Assembly (NCBI RefSeq): GCF_002443255.2
Contig: NW_019211456.1
Location: forward strand, 56,804,982-56,868,981
DNA length: 64,000 bases
Reading direction: 5' to 3'
From: Varroa destructor
Taxonomy: Eukaryota; Arthropoda; Arachnida; Mesostigmata; Varroidae
Part shown: piece after piece, positions 1 to 12,839 of the stretch
Layout of the letters: every line of letters starts with the position of its first letter
How positions within the stretch are numbered: position 1 is the first letter of the stretch
The notes under the pieces: model-generated
Database searches by the model: none
What the model was told of the DNA's origin: nothing
The model's input: only the letters and a program-made list of their open reading frames with translations
Made by a program: the position numbers and the translations under genes

Positions 1-1870
1 CTGTTCAGTTGAGACACAGGAGCTGATAGAACGCGTTGATTAAGTGAGTGAAAGGGTCGACAGTGGCAAAAGCGGCCGCCGTAGAAACATCGCGAAATCC
101 ATAGAGGCGGTACTAGCAGGAAGTCGTGATTGTTTTGCCTCTGAAATACGGGGTGTCTCCGTTCGGTGGATACTCCCGTGGAGCGGGTGAACGTTGCAAA
201 ACTGAGATCGATCGCCAGAGTTTTGTGTTAAGTAAGCGATCGAGACGCGTGCTGTGTTTGACTATTGCGGCCACTACCGAAACTGAGCTGCACCAGATCC
301 ATATGTCCCTCCAGTTATCGCTCTTTGCGGAGCGCGTTATCTCCTAGTTCGCTTTCGAGCGCTACTGCATTCTTCGCCTCAGCGCTGGCCACGATACCTT
401 TTGGGTTAAACATCTGGGTAAGAAAGGCACCGTGACGGATAAAGTCAAGTAAATTTGTAAAGGAGGTCTGCTCCACGAACAAAAGCAGCAACAGCAGTGG
501 AAACTGTGTGCGGGCGTGGACGTGAGCGAGCGTCAGCTAGACGTTTCAGGCTGGCAGACCTGGGTCGTTAGCAGACCGCATCGCTATAGAGCCAGCATCA
601 CCGTCATCGTCATTCGTGCTCGTATTCACAACAGATAGATACAGGTGGATCAGATCGGCCAGCGTCAGATTAGTGCTGGTATATCTTCCTACCGCGGTTA
701 CTGGCATTCACTTGAAGCAACCAGCCAGCGGTGATCGCAGGCGGCTACAACGAAAGCTAGCCATTACTGGCTTCAACACGACGACCACGACCAATAGCAC
801 GGCTGTCATACACGCAAATGTAACGTTTACGTCCTTGTGTATGAGCGATCGACTGCTGCAAATGTACGATCGTCTGTTAACGAATTCACACTGTGTTCGA
901 CTACGTGCTGAGCTGACTGTGCAAGCTGCTAATGTGGCTGCTGCTGGCTAAAAAGTGTCAGTAATATTACTATTAGCACCATTACTCGTGCGAGCAAGCA
1001 TCATCATCATCACCATTGTTTAGTTGGTGGTGACTCTGTGATTGAGAGTGAGTGACTAACTGAATTGTCGTCGAAACAGACGGAGGGATTCTCACTAACC
1101 CTTTGTAGTTGGACAAACGAACCAATTCGTCGTGCTCGTGGTAACGAACTGACCGACAAACAGACAGGCACTGGCTGCTAACTGTGTTGCCTCAAACATC
1201 ATCGTTTTCTATAAATTTTGCTCTGAACCATCGCGAAAAAGGTTTTATAGAATACGATATAAGTGAGCGGCTGCTTTGCATCGGCTAAGTAGCTTCCTCG
1301 TGTGATCTCAGGGACGAAGGAAGAATACACTGATGACTGGTGTTCGTATCAGTACTGAAGGTTCCCAATTTATGGATTTGCTGATTGCAAGCTATTAACA
1401 CGGAACTAGTAGCACGATCACAGCTTGGAGCTTTACCCCACGGACAATAACTTTCAAAAAATTTTTCAACTGACAACAGGACCGTTAGGTAAAACACAAG
1501 TTAGTTGCATACAGGCATCATCACTACAAAAACCCAAGAAACATCGTTAGGTGCGTACGTGCAGTCTAGTAAATAGAAAAACCTTAGTGTGTGGCTCACA
1601 CCGAAATAAGTTATCAGTAATAACTTCATTTCCAAACTCTACATCTCATTTAGGCGGCGTGTACTGCTTATTTGGCGATTATTTGCAAAGGTGACATCAG
1701 CATATTTTTGAAGTTTATCGTTAGATTATAAACCTGCTTCGTCTATGATGTTTATGTATCTACTGGATACAATTGGATAGAAAGTACTTTATTCTTGTCT
1801 GTTCTTCATCGATATATTGTTATATTAACAGATAGCGAAGAAACTAGCTCAGTGAAGAACAACATTCAAG
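1..1870 (+). promoter_or_regulatory. Upstream / probable 5' UTR region of the DNAJB6-like gene
   Basis: The first 1.1 kb is visibly richer in G and C than the rest of the window and carries CAG-rich stretches. No reading frame in it resembles a known protein. A good acceptor (pyrimidine-containing tract then AACAG at 1827-1831) lies 39 bases before the ATG at 1871, so the CDS exon probably starts at 1832. A strong donor-like GTAAGA at 418-423 could end a non-coding first exon, giving a 5' UTR intron of about 1.4 kb. The acceptor is seen directly; pairing it with this donor is inference. Short frames here (for example 616-951) are not supported as genes. Confidence 0.4.
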
Positions 1871-2869
1871 ATGCCTCAGCATGCAGCAGGGGGATCGCGT
1901 GATTTTTACACCATACTCGAGTTGAACCGAAATGCTACGCCAGATGGAGTAAAGAGAGCCTACCGCAAGTTGGCCCTCAAGTGGCACCCTGATAAGAACC
2001 CCAACAACAAAGAGGAGGCGGAGCGCCGGTTCAAGGACATTTCGGAGGCCTACGAGGTTTTGTCAGATGAAAAAAAACGCCGTATTTATGATAAGTACGG
2101 CAAGGAAGGTCTAACGGGAACAGCAGGTGGCCACGGAACCTCCGCCAGAGCAAATGCGTACGGTGGCGCAAGACATCACCCGTATTCGGCTGGCGTCCAT
2201 GGCGGTATCGACGACATATTTGCGTCGTTCGTTTTTCGGGACCCAGAGGAGGTGTTCAGAGAGTTCTTCCAAAATGACCCGTTCAACTCCGACCCCTTCG
2301 GCCTCTTCGGCGATCCGCTTCTGTTTACCACAAACCCAGCTGCTCAACACGTAAATGGGCGCCAGGGTGGTGCATCTCGTAGACAGGGGCGGCATGGAGT
2401 CCATGCTGCGTCGGCCCAAGATCCGCATGGGTACAGTTCGCAGAGGGTGCAAAGGGTCGATGATGTGTTCGGCATGAATCCGTTCATGATGAACCCTTTC
2501 GGCGGAATGAGTGTGGGACTAGGCATGCTACCCATGGGCTTTGGCATGCCCCTCATGGGCGGATTCAATGGGCTATTTGGCCAACTAACATCTGACTCGA
2601 TGGATATGAACACTATGACCGCGGGTGGTGTAACTACGTTCACCTCGAGCAGCGTCAGCTTCGGAGGAGGTCCTAACATGCGGCGCACTTCTTCTAACAC
2701 CCGTTTCGTAAATGGAAAAAAAATCGAAACCCGCAAGGTGGTAGAAAACGGTACAGAAACAGTTACCATTATTGAGGATGGTGTCGTGAAAAAGAGAACG
2801 GTCAACGGTCAACCTCAAGCTATCCAGCAGACACAGATGGCAACTCAGCACTTTATGTTACACGGATAA
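1871..2869 (+). CDS. DNAJB6: DnaJ/Hsp40 co-chaperone, DNAJB6 (Mrj) type
   Basis: Single-exon CDS of 332 codons starting ATG at 1871. Residues about 11-80 form a J domain with the HPD motif at residues 39-41 (bases 1985-1993), which stimulates Hsp70 ATPase. A Gly/Phe-rich region with the DNAJB6-type block [12 protein letters not shown] follows. Residues about 200-237 are rich in Met, Gly, Phe and Pro (MNPF-like repeats). Residues about 250-318 match the DNAJB6/B2-type C-terminal segment ([11 protein letters not shown], then [14 protein letters not shown] and EDGVV). Class B DNAJ proteins of this kind hold aggregation-prone clients in cytosol and nucleus. The length is close to the long human isoform. 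The zinc finger of class A DNAJs is absent. Family assignment is strong; orthology to DNAJB6 rather than a close paralogue is likely but needs a tree. Confidence 0.95.
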   Translation: MPQHAAGGSRDFYTILELNRNATPDGVKRAYRKLALKWHPDKNPNNKEEAERRFKDISEAYEVLSDEKKRRIYDKYGKEGLTGTAGGHGTSARANAYGGARHHPYSAGVHGGIDDIFASFVFRDPEEVFREFFQNDPFNSDPFGLFGDPLLFTTNPAAQHVNGRQGGASRRQGRHGVHAASAQDPHGYSSQRVQRVDDVFGMNPFMMNPFGGMSVGLGMLPMGFGMPLMGGFNGLFGQLTSDSMDMNTMTAGGVTTFTSSSVSFGGGPNMRRTSSNTRFVNGKKIETRKVVENGTETVTIIEDGVVKKRTVNGQPQAIQQTQMATQHFMLHG

Positions 2870-3300
2870 AGAGATTACATTGTTCTGACGATTAATGCCG
2901 CAGATGACACCCCCTCTCCGATACAATGACAAACTCCCTCTCTTTCTGTCCCGAGCTGAATCGCTAAAAGCCAATACGCCAAGAATGAGTTCGCAAGACA
3001 ACTGCTTAGTGTAAAAGGAGAAGCTCGTTCATTAACCACGCGAAGGAGATCGAAGGCCGCGGAATAATTGAACTGAATTGAGCTGTATTGAATGCGAAGT
3101 GTGTGACTGCGAAATGAACAGATGCTTTATAAAGCCTGAAGTAGTAACAGTACGATGCTATTTGCTATATGGGAGCCACTTGAACTGAGGGAAAGTTGCC
3201 GGATGGGATTTCACCAGTTCTCGACAGTTTACTAGCGTAACAAGGTATACATAGGAAGATACGTGAAGATGAGCATAAGGATTATCCGTGATAGAAACTA

Positions 3301-3323
3301 TATTATTATTATTATTATTATTA
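3301..3323. repeat. (TAT)n microsatellite
   Basis: Uninterrupted TAT/ATT repeat of about 23 bases in the presumed 3' UTR of the DNAJB6-like gene. Confidence 0.9.
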
Positions 3324-3559
3324 ATATAGTCATCATAACATCCACGAGGCACATAGGTAATTCGTGTGGAGATGACCCATGCAAAAAACAACTGCAGTAA
3401 CTTACAATAATCATCGGAATGATGAACTAAAACTTGAATAACAGTGAAAGTAATTGTTTCCAAAAAAGCACAGGTATACACAGACGTAGAAACTGATCCA
3501 GCAACTTAAAAATGGGACAAATAATTATATGCATATATATTAAAGAAAGGACAACACAC

Positions 3560-3597
3560 AATAATAATAATGATTATAATAATAATAATAATAATAA
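3560..3597. repeat. (AAT)n microsatellite, interrupted
   Basis: AAT/ATA repeat with one TGATT interruption, the second such tract in the presumed 3' UTR. Confidence 0.9.
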
Positions 3598-3830
3598 ACT
3601 GTGGAATTCCGGTTGCTGCTATTCAGTACTACCGCTGCTGTTATTATTATGTGCATTATTAACGCTGGCAGAACGTACTTATATCAGCACCGGAGGGCTT
3701 ACCCGTACAAAAGATGTGTCATTCTTTTAGTCCTCGTAATTTTTTTCGTTTTCACCATAAACCGTATCTACCTTTTGCTTTAATTTTTAATGTCATTCTT
3801 ATCTACCACAATAAATAGGTGCTTTCGTCA

Positions 3831-6800
3831 GCATATGTCTGTGCATATGCTAGGTCGTTCGTCTGTGTCCTATAGATTCTTAGGCTTTATGTAATGTATC
3901 GCTATGGCTGCCTGATGAGTCGCCGGGTTGTTTTTGGGTCAGTCGATAAACCTTTCAATGGTCAAGGCGACTGGTGTCTAGCCCAGGTTAAGCGCTCCCT
4001 TGACGGATGTGCGCCTGTAAAAAGTGGCAGGCGGTGGTTCAGACACGGGTGGGTGATTACACATACGTGTCTAAATAACTATGAAAAGGGCGAGTGTTCG
4101 GATGACGTTGTAAGCTTTACACAGCCATAGCGGCTGCTTTTGTTACATTACCTGCAGTAGTAGAACAAGCTGTCCCGCATTCGATGTTGGATGGCGTTAG
4201 TTTGCGTCAGAACAAAACAAAATAACGAACCATCACAATCGCGATATGTCGACTGTTGCTGACGGTGGGTACATGTACGCATGCTGTGCTAATTCGGTGT
4301 ATCGCTTACGAGGCTTATTAGGCAAAGAGCTAATGCAGAGCGACGACGAGCTAAGACGAATGCAGAGCGAAAAGCGTGGGAAAAGCTCATTGCACATGAT
4401 CGGATAGAGCTGGATGCAACTGCCAAGGGCTGCGCGACGCCAGCAGTCGCTCGCGTACGAGGGAAAGAGTCAGTGACTAGTTATAGTTGTACGAATGCTT
4501 ATGTTAGTAGATAGACTACACAAATGATCGTGCCAATGGTTTCAACTTTTACGTAGTGCCTACGATTCAGGTTGACGTTATGTAACCAAGAGCAAGGAAT
4601 AGCAATTGGCTAGCACAGAGAAGGTTGCTAGCACCGATAACAGCTGAAGACTGGTCGCAGTGGCGACGAGAATGACTGTGAAAACACTAAGAGAAGTGGC
4701 CATGTTTTCTACTATCACTGGAGGATAATTGTGCTATGTTTATCTACAGGTACATAATTAATTATTGCAGGCTTAAGACATCATAAATGAAATTGTACAA
4801 TAGCACTAAACTTTTGCAGTGAAAAATTCCAGTGATAAAAACGAGTTAACATATGCCATATACGTATACACATATATAGCTTTAATTTATTGCAAAACAG
4901 GTGCAACAAGAGTTCTAGGTGGAATCAAAGGCTGGATCATTTGTTGGACTGATCCACAGGAAATGGGTCACTACGGGAATTGGGTTAGCGGGTAAGGGTT
5001 GCTGCTGTCGATGTTGTTCGATGCGTTCGGGTTGAGCAAACGTGACACATGAGTGTCGCCGTCAAGTTTAGTACCGCTGCGAAGCAACTAGTGCGCACAA
5101 CTGTTTATTTATTGTAACAGATCATCACTGACCGACGAACAAAAAGTTGGCGGAATAAGTATTACTAGCAGCACTCCTTATAGAAGATACGCACCGCTGA
5201 ATTGCCATTCTATAGATTACTGTAAGCGTAGGCAGCGTAGCTAACTTAGTTGAGAATTATTTTTAAATTAAAGGCATACATTTTTAGGAAATATTAGCTA
5301 CTGATTTTTAATCAGTAATAATAATATACATATTTTGATTTTGCTGAGACTTGATGTAGAAATTCTAGCTTTTAATGCGATAACTCCCCTGCCACTTCTT
5401 ACGAAAATTACACAACAGAGACACAAGTCTACACACACACACACGCACATAGAGGTATATTTACGACGCCCAGATTGGTTTTCAATAATTTAAAATGCCA
5501 GTACTCACGTGTTAACTTTGAAGTCAGTTCAAATTAGTTCAAAGGCCACTGCATTTCTAAGTAATACGTTAAGAGAGTAATAACTAACAGCTCTTTTAAC
5601 GATTATCAATAAAGCAAACATGGAAAGGTTTCTATGACGGCCAAAGATGAAATAGCTCAATACAAATATTTGTTACTGTATTTTTTTCATTAATAGTACC
5701 TTGTTTTAGCAACAGCATATGGAAATGGCAACACACGTATTTATAGAAGGTAAGCGGAGATAGATCTCAATTAAAAAGGGCCACTGAAGTTGAGAATGTG
5801 GTTCACGGTGTCGTTTCAGAAAAAAAAAACGCTTGTGTTATGCTTTCGAATAAGAGTGCGAGTTCAGTCCACACCAGTGTTTAGTAAATAGCTTTGTCGT
5901 GAATCTGGGTCGGCAACTATATCGTATGGGACTGAAAATATCCGCCCACAGATCTAAGCGATTTTTAGGCCAAGTGAGCTAAATGCAAATTTTATTTGAC
6001 AAGGACTGGCGCCACCGGGTTCACCGATGACTTAGTGACAAAGAAAGGTGGACTGGAAAACGTCAAGGCATAATATACCAAAAATATACACAGAATTATT
6101 TGGACTGGGTGTTATTATACAGCGGTTAATGGAAATTGTACTCGTAATACCGCTCATAATGATAAACAGCGCTTGTTGTTGATAGTACGGTGGAGACAAG
6201 TACGTATTGGATATACGCGATATCGTTAGGTTTCAGTTTAGACTTCCCTTATAAATTGTTTTTAGGACCTTAACTAAATAAAAATAGATATTTTAATTTT
6301 TTTTTATTTGTAAAAAGTGTAATTTCTGACTCAAATAGAAATAAATACTCCTTTCCCTAACACAGCTAATTTACGTAGCCTTTTCTGATGTTCTCAAATG
6401 AGAACATCAGAAAAGGCTTTTCGCAACATTTGGGTAATTTTCGAGCTTTTTATGTCTAAATCCTATTGAAAAATTTTCCATTTTCTTCGAGTTTTTTTGA
6501 AAATCACATGGAAACTGACAATAACATGGACCATCGGTTTTGTGTAAGAAGGGAAATTTATAATCTCGGTGGAGGCGCGTCAGGTGTGAAGAGATTGGGT
6601 AATAGGTGACCTTTGCTCAAATACCGATAACGACGCACTGTTCTCGCCGTCGCTGCAAGTTCTTTACATTCTTCTTGAAACGCGCTTTTGTCTAGTAGTA
6701 CTGGCTTTAGAAGAACGCATTTGTGAAATCGCTGACACCGGCTGACAAGGTTCGGATTTAAGCCTGGCACCTTGTAATTATAGAAAATCCTCACACGAAG

Positions 6801-9800
6801 GATGGATAAAGTAGACCACTCTATTAGCTCGAAACACTAAGGCTAAAAGCGTTAAATCCGCGTCATCTGTTTTGGGTATGCTTATTTTTGTATCAACTCT
6901 CAACCAACCACGTACTGGTTGTAATACTTGCCTATATCGTTTGCCTCTACGTTTAACTTGTTTGCTCAGTCAATTATTATACAGGTGGAGCCTTGATTAT
7001 ATGTAATTTAACATTATTTCAGAAGACTGGCTCGCAGTATAAAACGAGCCTAACATAGATTGAACAAACATTACCATATGCCCCTAATTTTAGTACACAA
7101 ACGCGCTAGCGTTACACTGTCATGGAAACTGAATCCTATCCTTTAACAAGGACAAAATTGATGCCGTTAATAGAAGTAGCAGACCCGCTCTGAGAACGCG
7201 CATGGCGGTAAGTATTAATCCACATTTTTACTCCTTTCAATAATAAGCTACTATTGTATCTATGGGCCACTATTCTCGAATATTATTCCAATTAATTAAT
7301 GGATTACTATTAACTTATTTGTAATTTGCTTGACAAAGTGAGTACGAATGAATTAATCCTGCCAATCGCCGCCATAAAGTGAAAACCCGGCCTTGATTCG
7401 ATCGTTCTGGCGACTAGTTCTGTACTGATGGGGTGAATATATAGGTTTTCAACGTTTAATAACTATTTATGACCATTACCTATTATTAAAAAATAACCAG
7501 CAAATATCTTTTAGTGAGCATCAATTTCCGCTTTTGTTTTATAAACGCTGAAATTTATCTTGAAACTTGAAAATTTATCTTGAAAAGTTATGTTTTACCA
7601 TTTTTCATTTCTATCGATATTAGTCTACTTTATGCCTTTTTACTTGATTTTAATTAACGGTTACCATCCGCTCATTTTTCTAATTTACGCTACATGTTGT
7701 TAGACTAGTTGTACAGATGAGTGTTTTGTATGATTGATAACGGTGTTAAACTCGCCTGTACTACAGAACATCGTTAGTCTTAGCTCAAGCTTTTCATATA
7801 TGGCCTAGGTTTGAGTTTACTATTTGAAACCATCCTTTCTATTCTTAAAAACTTTTTCGTTTTTAATGTTAAATGCTACGTTAATTGCAAAATCAGTCGC
7901 GCTTTTTTTCTGATTTCCATTTTATTAGTAGTTAAGTACTGTATATAATTGGAGTGCTCTTTTCTGTTCTGCAATGCAGTAGTCATGCTTTGCCTTGATC
8001 TACAAAATTTTACTATGAGGTTGAGCTCCAAAGGCGGATACGCAACAAATGTAATATATCTCATTTTTGCTGTTCGTCATCTATCGAGATCGAAAGGCTC
8101 CTGACAGACTCTGGGATAGGTGCGGGATTTACGGTAAGCACTACAACTCAAAAAAAAAGCCAAGTGAGTCTGAGAAATTGATTTTAAGTGTAAAAGTGCT
8201 GTCTTTGACCTCAGGAATGCACTTTTCTAATTTGTTTTGAGCTATTGGTAGTATTTTGGCGTGCTCATCATATGCGTATATATCTTGCTCGTTCCGCGAA
8301 TTTTATGTAAAATTCATTGCGTATCATTGCTAAAGAGCGTTCCAACGGTGTATAGCGTTTGATTATTAGCCAAAGTAATAAAAGAGCATAGGGATTAATA
8401 GCCAGAGTAAACGGAAGAAATAAGCAAAAATGCGACAGAGTTTATACCTCAATATGCATTGATATTGCTCATTAGTTGATTACAGGAAAAACTATCAACC
8501 GCAACTTTATAGTGAACACATTTTAGGACAGTTATAGTCGACCATTCGCTTAAGCATATAAAATACTTGAAATGAGTCTAACATGATTTCCCTTAGAAAC
8601 TTAAGAGAGGAAAAGTGAAAGCATTTTTTGCATAGCATTATGATTTCTTTCAAATGGTTTTTAGCCTCTTTTTGTAGAAAAAAAGTTATGTTGTGATCTT
8701 GAAATCGTCGCTACTCAAAAAAGATCTACTACACATATATATACATTTTTCAAGACATTTTTTGTAACGTGGTTGTTCAGTATTCAGTTAACAAAACGTT
8801 TTATTTCATTAAATTAACCTTGACCAAATGACAACTAATAATTCCGATATCCAATGGTTTCTTTACTCGTGCGTAAAAAAATGATCAAGTGTAGTTAAAG
8901 TAAAAGTGGTGCGGCCCAAAGATGACTATCAAACGTTGACCATTTAAAGCGAAGATCCTCAAATTAATAAATAAATATTACTGTAATGAAGTAAAAAAGA
9001 AGTATTTTCTATCTAAAGATGATGAAATCTATTGACCAAAATAAGTCACTTTCTTCAGCTTTGCTCCTTTGAGATCAAAGAAATGATTGTGTCGGGACAC
9101 CAGATTTAACTTGAAACACGTTTTATGACACCAGTCGATGCACTGTGTCATGAAGAATAATTTTCTTCCGTACATATATATGTGTGTATTCCATCGCTGT
9201 ACACAGACAGCCGCCGTCAGCTGTTAACTCTTTGTCTTATATCCCTTTGTTACGTGGATTAACTTTCATTGTTATTCATTTACTTATGTATTGCATTATT
9301 ATTGCAATTTTTTCACTACATTACTGTACTATATTTCTTCTTTGTTTAGTCGTCTTCCTTTCATTCATCCTCGCCATTAGTTTACTCAATGTCTTCAATT
9401 CTTTCCGAGCTTTTTTTAAAATTTTTTCGCTCTCCAACTAGTCTGCATGAGGATCTCTTATCAGTTCTGCGCTTCATGCGACGATGCTTCTATAGACTAA
9501 TTGAGGTACACATAAACGTTAAAGCGTTCTGGATGGCTTCGCAGTTTACTGAAGGCGGATTTAATGTTCATGGGGTAATTGTCTTACTTTTGCAAAATAG
9601 AAAAATATCAGAGTGTGTGATCCGCTAACCTATTTGAGAGTGTTTATACACTACAAACTAATAAGCTTTCATGCATTTTTTTGCCATTTCGTGATCGACC
9701 TCATGATCTCATCACTACAAGATGAACTTTTATGTTGAACAAAAACGCTCTTTCAAAAGTACACGTCTTTCTAATTCTAAGCTTTTCTACCAAAAGGATT

Positions 9801-12800
9801 AGTTCACCGGCGCGTGGAGACATCTTGGTTGAAGTTCTAATCGATTAACCTAGACAATATGTGACTGGAGCTAAGGGACCCGCATGTAATTTATTCGACA
9901 TCTGAATGGATAATTGTAATGTGAACAGCGGGATCGATAGCAATGGTCTTCATTGCGAAGTTACTGATCATTGGGACACGAATCTAACTTGAAGCAATTT
10001 GAACTGCGTTTTCGTTGATATTATGAAAACCGGGTAAAATTAAATTACCGCTTTTTTTGTTAACTACATATGGACTATCTTTTTTAAACGATTCTATTGG
10101 TTTTACTCATTTGTGAAGAAGCTCTCACTGCTTTTTTTTCTGTCCTGACGTAGTTCGAGTTCTTTAACTGTAAGGTTTTTAAGATTTCAGGTATTTTCTA
10201 AAACATCGCTGCTACGTCTGTAAACTTTTGTCATGAGGAACTTCTTGAAATTAGAAACGTCACTCGATATTTAGCATTTTGTTAAATACCAACCCTATAT
10301 GTTTGCCGGTAAGAGTTGGAAGCTTTAACTTGTACTATGCGTGGCTATTCACGGACCATCGGATATTTGCTAGCCATAGGTTTTAGTATAACAGTTTTAT
10401 CTGACTAATATTATGTAGGTTTTATAGAAAAGCATGGATACGAAGAACTTTAGTGATATGTAAGGAACTTTAGTTAAACTTACTATACATAGACAAACTT
10501 AATAACCCAAGAGGAACGTTTTTTTCAATTTAAAAAATTATGTGTGAAGCCAGCTGCTTTTTTTCACATTAACCCATTTATATGAATCTCAGAAGAACGC
10601 TTAATTTTAATGGTTTAATTTCTTCTCATAATTGTGTTAAATAAACTACACGTCATCATTTGAGCAAACGGCTCACAAAACATTCATTAAGAATGCCCCT
10701 GATTGCTATAGTTAAAAAAAAAGTAGTACGAAAAATAAAAATGTCGGGTTTGCTGCTGCTCAAGCACTTGTAAATTTGGACTAAAGCTTTAGCAACTGTC
10801 TATAACGCGTAAGGCGGATGAAAGAAGTGCAACGATTTTCTATGATTCCAATGCAAAGGCTTGATAATTGTCCTTTTTATGCTGTCAGTCAGTGACCATT
10901 TGCCGTAAATTAGTTTAGTTGTCTTTGCAAGAATTAAAAGTAAATGTTAACTTTTTGCCTATATATCAGTTTATGACTTGAACCATGACAGTTTGATGTA
11001 CTTTCGATGCTAGTGTATTAGATAATTCTGTTCATTAACTCAAAGAAATGTTAGAGAGTACTCACACATTATTTTAATCTACCGTAACACACCATAACAA
11101 GCTATTGCTGTAACATTAAATTTGGCGTACGTCACTCAAGTATCGGCTGTTAGAAATGTAAAATACTGACGTGCTTCATATTTATATTTTTCAAGAAAAT
11201 GATGTAAGAAGTCGAGCCAATATCATATATTTTAGAATGAGATTTTTTTGTAAACATATTAGAGATCCTAACTGGAAAACTTCTAACATCCCTCAAAATA
11301 TTTTTGCTAGGTTACATTAAAAATCGAAATAAGGCTGCCATTGCATCTCTATAGTAGCATTGGTATTTAAGTCAAAGTCTCACTTGTTTTTTTAATAGCT
11401 TGAACATCGTTATTGTGATTAGTTGATACAAATGACAATGGGTGTGTACGTATATTTTTTAACCGTTAATACAAAAATGAACTAAAGTTCCGTCTAGTTA
11501 CAATATAACCGGCAATTATGTGAAACCTTGTCTTTGATTTATTTAATCATACAAGTTGTCTGATATTATATAAGAATTAATATGTCATATTTATAAGTGC
11601 TCTATGTATGTTAAAGTACAATTGTATTGTATGCACGCAGGAAGTCAATATTTTAATTTTATGTACCCTCTCTGATAGACCATAGCTTCGCATAGTATCT
11701 AAAGCATCATCATATTGTACACGTAGCGCTTTGCAGATGAAAGCCCAGTACACCAGATGGATTCAAACCAAGTATTGCAAAACGCGTGAGTATATGCCAG
11801 TTAGTTCTGTCCGTCCCTTTTCAAGTCACACGCATATGTTGTAAAAACCGGGATCGATTTCCCCCCATACTCTTCTCCCATACATTAATGAATTTAAAAG
11901 CCAACGTAATGCAGTAGGTCTGCGCTGATTCTCTACAAATAGAAGGGCTTCGCCTAGAACGTACCCGTCTTCGTTCAACAATGAGCAATACGGAGCGGCG
12001 TTGCGTCTGTCAGCGAGAAAGCTTAAGACAGCGGCTCTAGCTTTTCAAACGGAATGTAAGTTGACCAAGCACCGCATCGGCTTTGCTACATTTCGCATGT
12101 GGATCTTATTGCTCTGCAACAATATACCAATATTTATATGTAAACGGTATATTATAACAATAATGCAGTTGTAGCGTTAAATAACTTGGAAATATATTTA
12201 GCATGTTAAGATCTTCAATGAGTGCACTACTCCTTAATGTAATTCATTCTTATTACATTTACTCAATAACCTAATTGTCAACAGGAAGTCACCTTTAATA
12301 TCAGAGTGCCTATTTTTTACATTACAACTGATGCTTGCATAATGTGCTTTATCTAAAAGTCACCTATTCCGCTGCAGCAACCCTTTGCCTGCTAAGAGAT
12401 GTATCAATCGATTTCATAACCCCATCGTTAGATCTTTGTCTAAAGTAATTTATGGGTATGCCACTCATTCTATATACGATAAAATATGAATTGTGGCATA
12501 GTTTATTAAGGCATGTGCTCTGTTGTAAGTGAAGACACTTTGTATTTGAATCGCGTAGAAGTAAGTAAATAAGAAACATATTCAAGAACCCGTTAAACGG
12601 AACACCTGATAATTAATGTAAGATACCCCAGGCAGCTTTATTCTAAGCACTTTCTTATGAACGGTGTAACATTAAAAATTGCCCTCTCGCGATAATCTCG
12701 CATAGTGATACGGTTATTGTAGCCTGATTGACCAGGCTAAGGTTGATACAATATTCCTTTGGCAGAAACAATGAATGCTCAGAAGGTTCGTTAAAAATTA

Positions 12801-12839
12801 AATAAAATAGGATACAGAAATTATAAGGCTAGCAAAGGG
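3831..12839. other. Gene-free AT-rich stretch
   Basis: Both strands are dense in stop codons and no frame looks like protein. Contents seen are homopolymer runs, a short CA tract near 5432-5446 and the perfect hairpin at 6377-6418. The short open frames here (for example 6558-6794 minus and 9184-9441 plus) are low-complexity and use alternative starts; I treat them as chance. Confidence 0.5.
6377..6418. repeat. Perfect 20-bp inverted repeat with 2-base loop
   Basis: The left arm 6377-6396 (AGCCTTTTCTGATGTTCTCA) is exactly the reverse complement of the right arm 6399-6418, separated by AA. Pairing stops abruptly on the outside. The loop is too short for a normal microRNA precursor. It could be a foldback relic, a cruciform-forming site or an assembly artefact. 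Confidence 0.9.

Larger units (their letters stand above)
2870..3830 (+). other. 3' flank / probable 3' UTR of the DNAJB6-like gene
   Basis: No coding frame is convincing here. The stretch contains two ATT/AAT microsatellites and an AATAAA hexamer at 3810-3815 that could serve as the polyadenylation signal. The 3' end is inferred, not seen. Confidence 0.3.

Noticed and set aside
126..951. Open frames at 126-347 and 616-951 upstream of the DNAJB6-like CDS
   Set aside because: The first uses a non-ATG start, neither shows any domain, and they lie in the probable 5' UTR/promoter region.
2111..2851. Minus-strand and +1-frame open frames inside the DNAJB6-like CDS
   Set aside because: Shadows of a real, conserved coding sequence.
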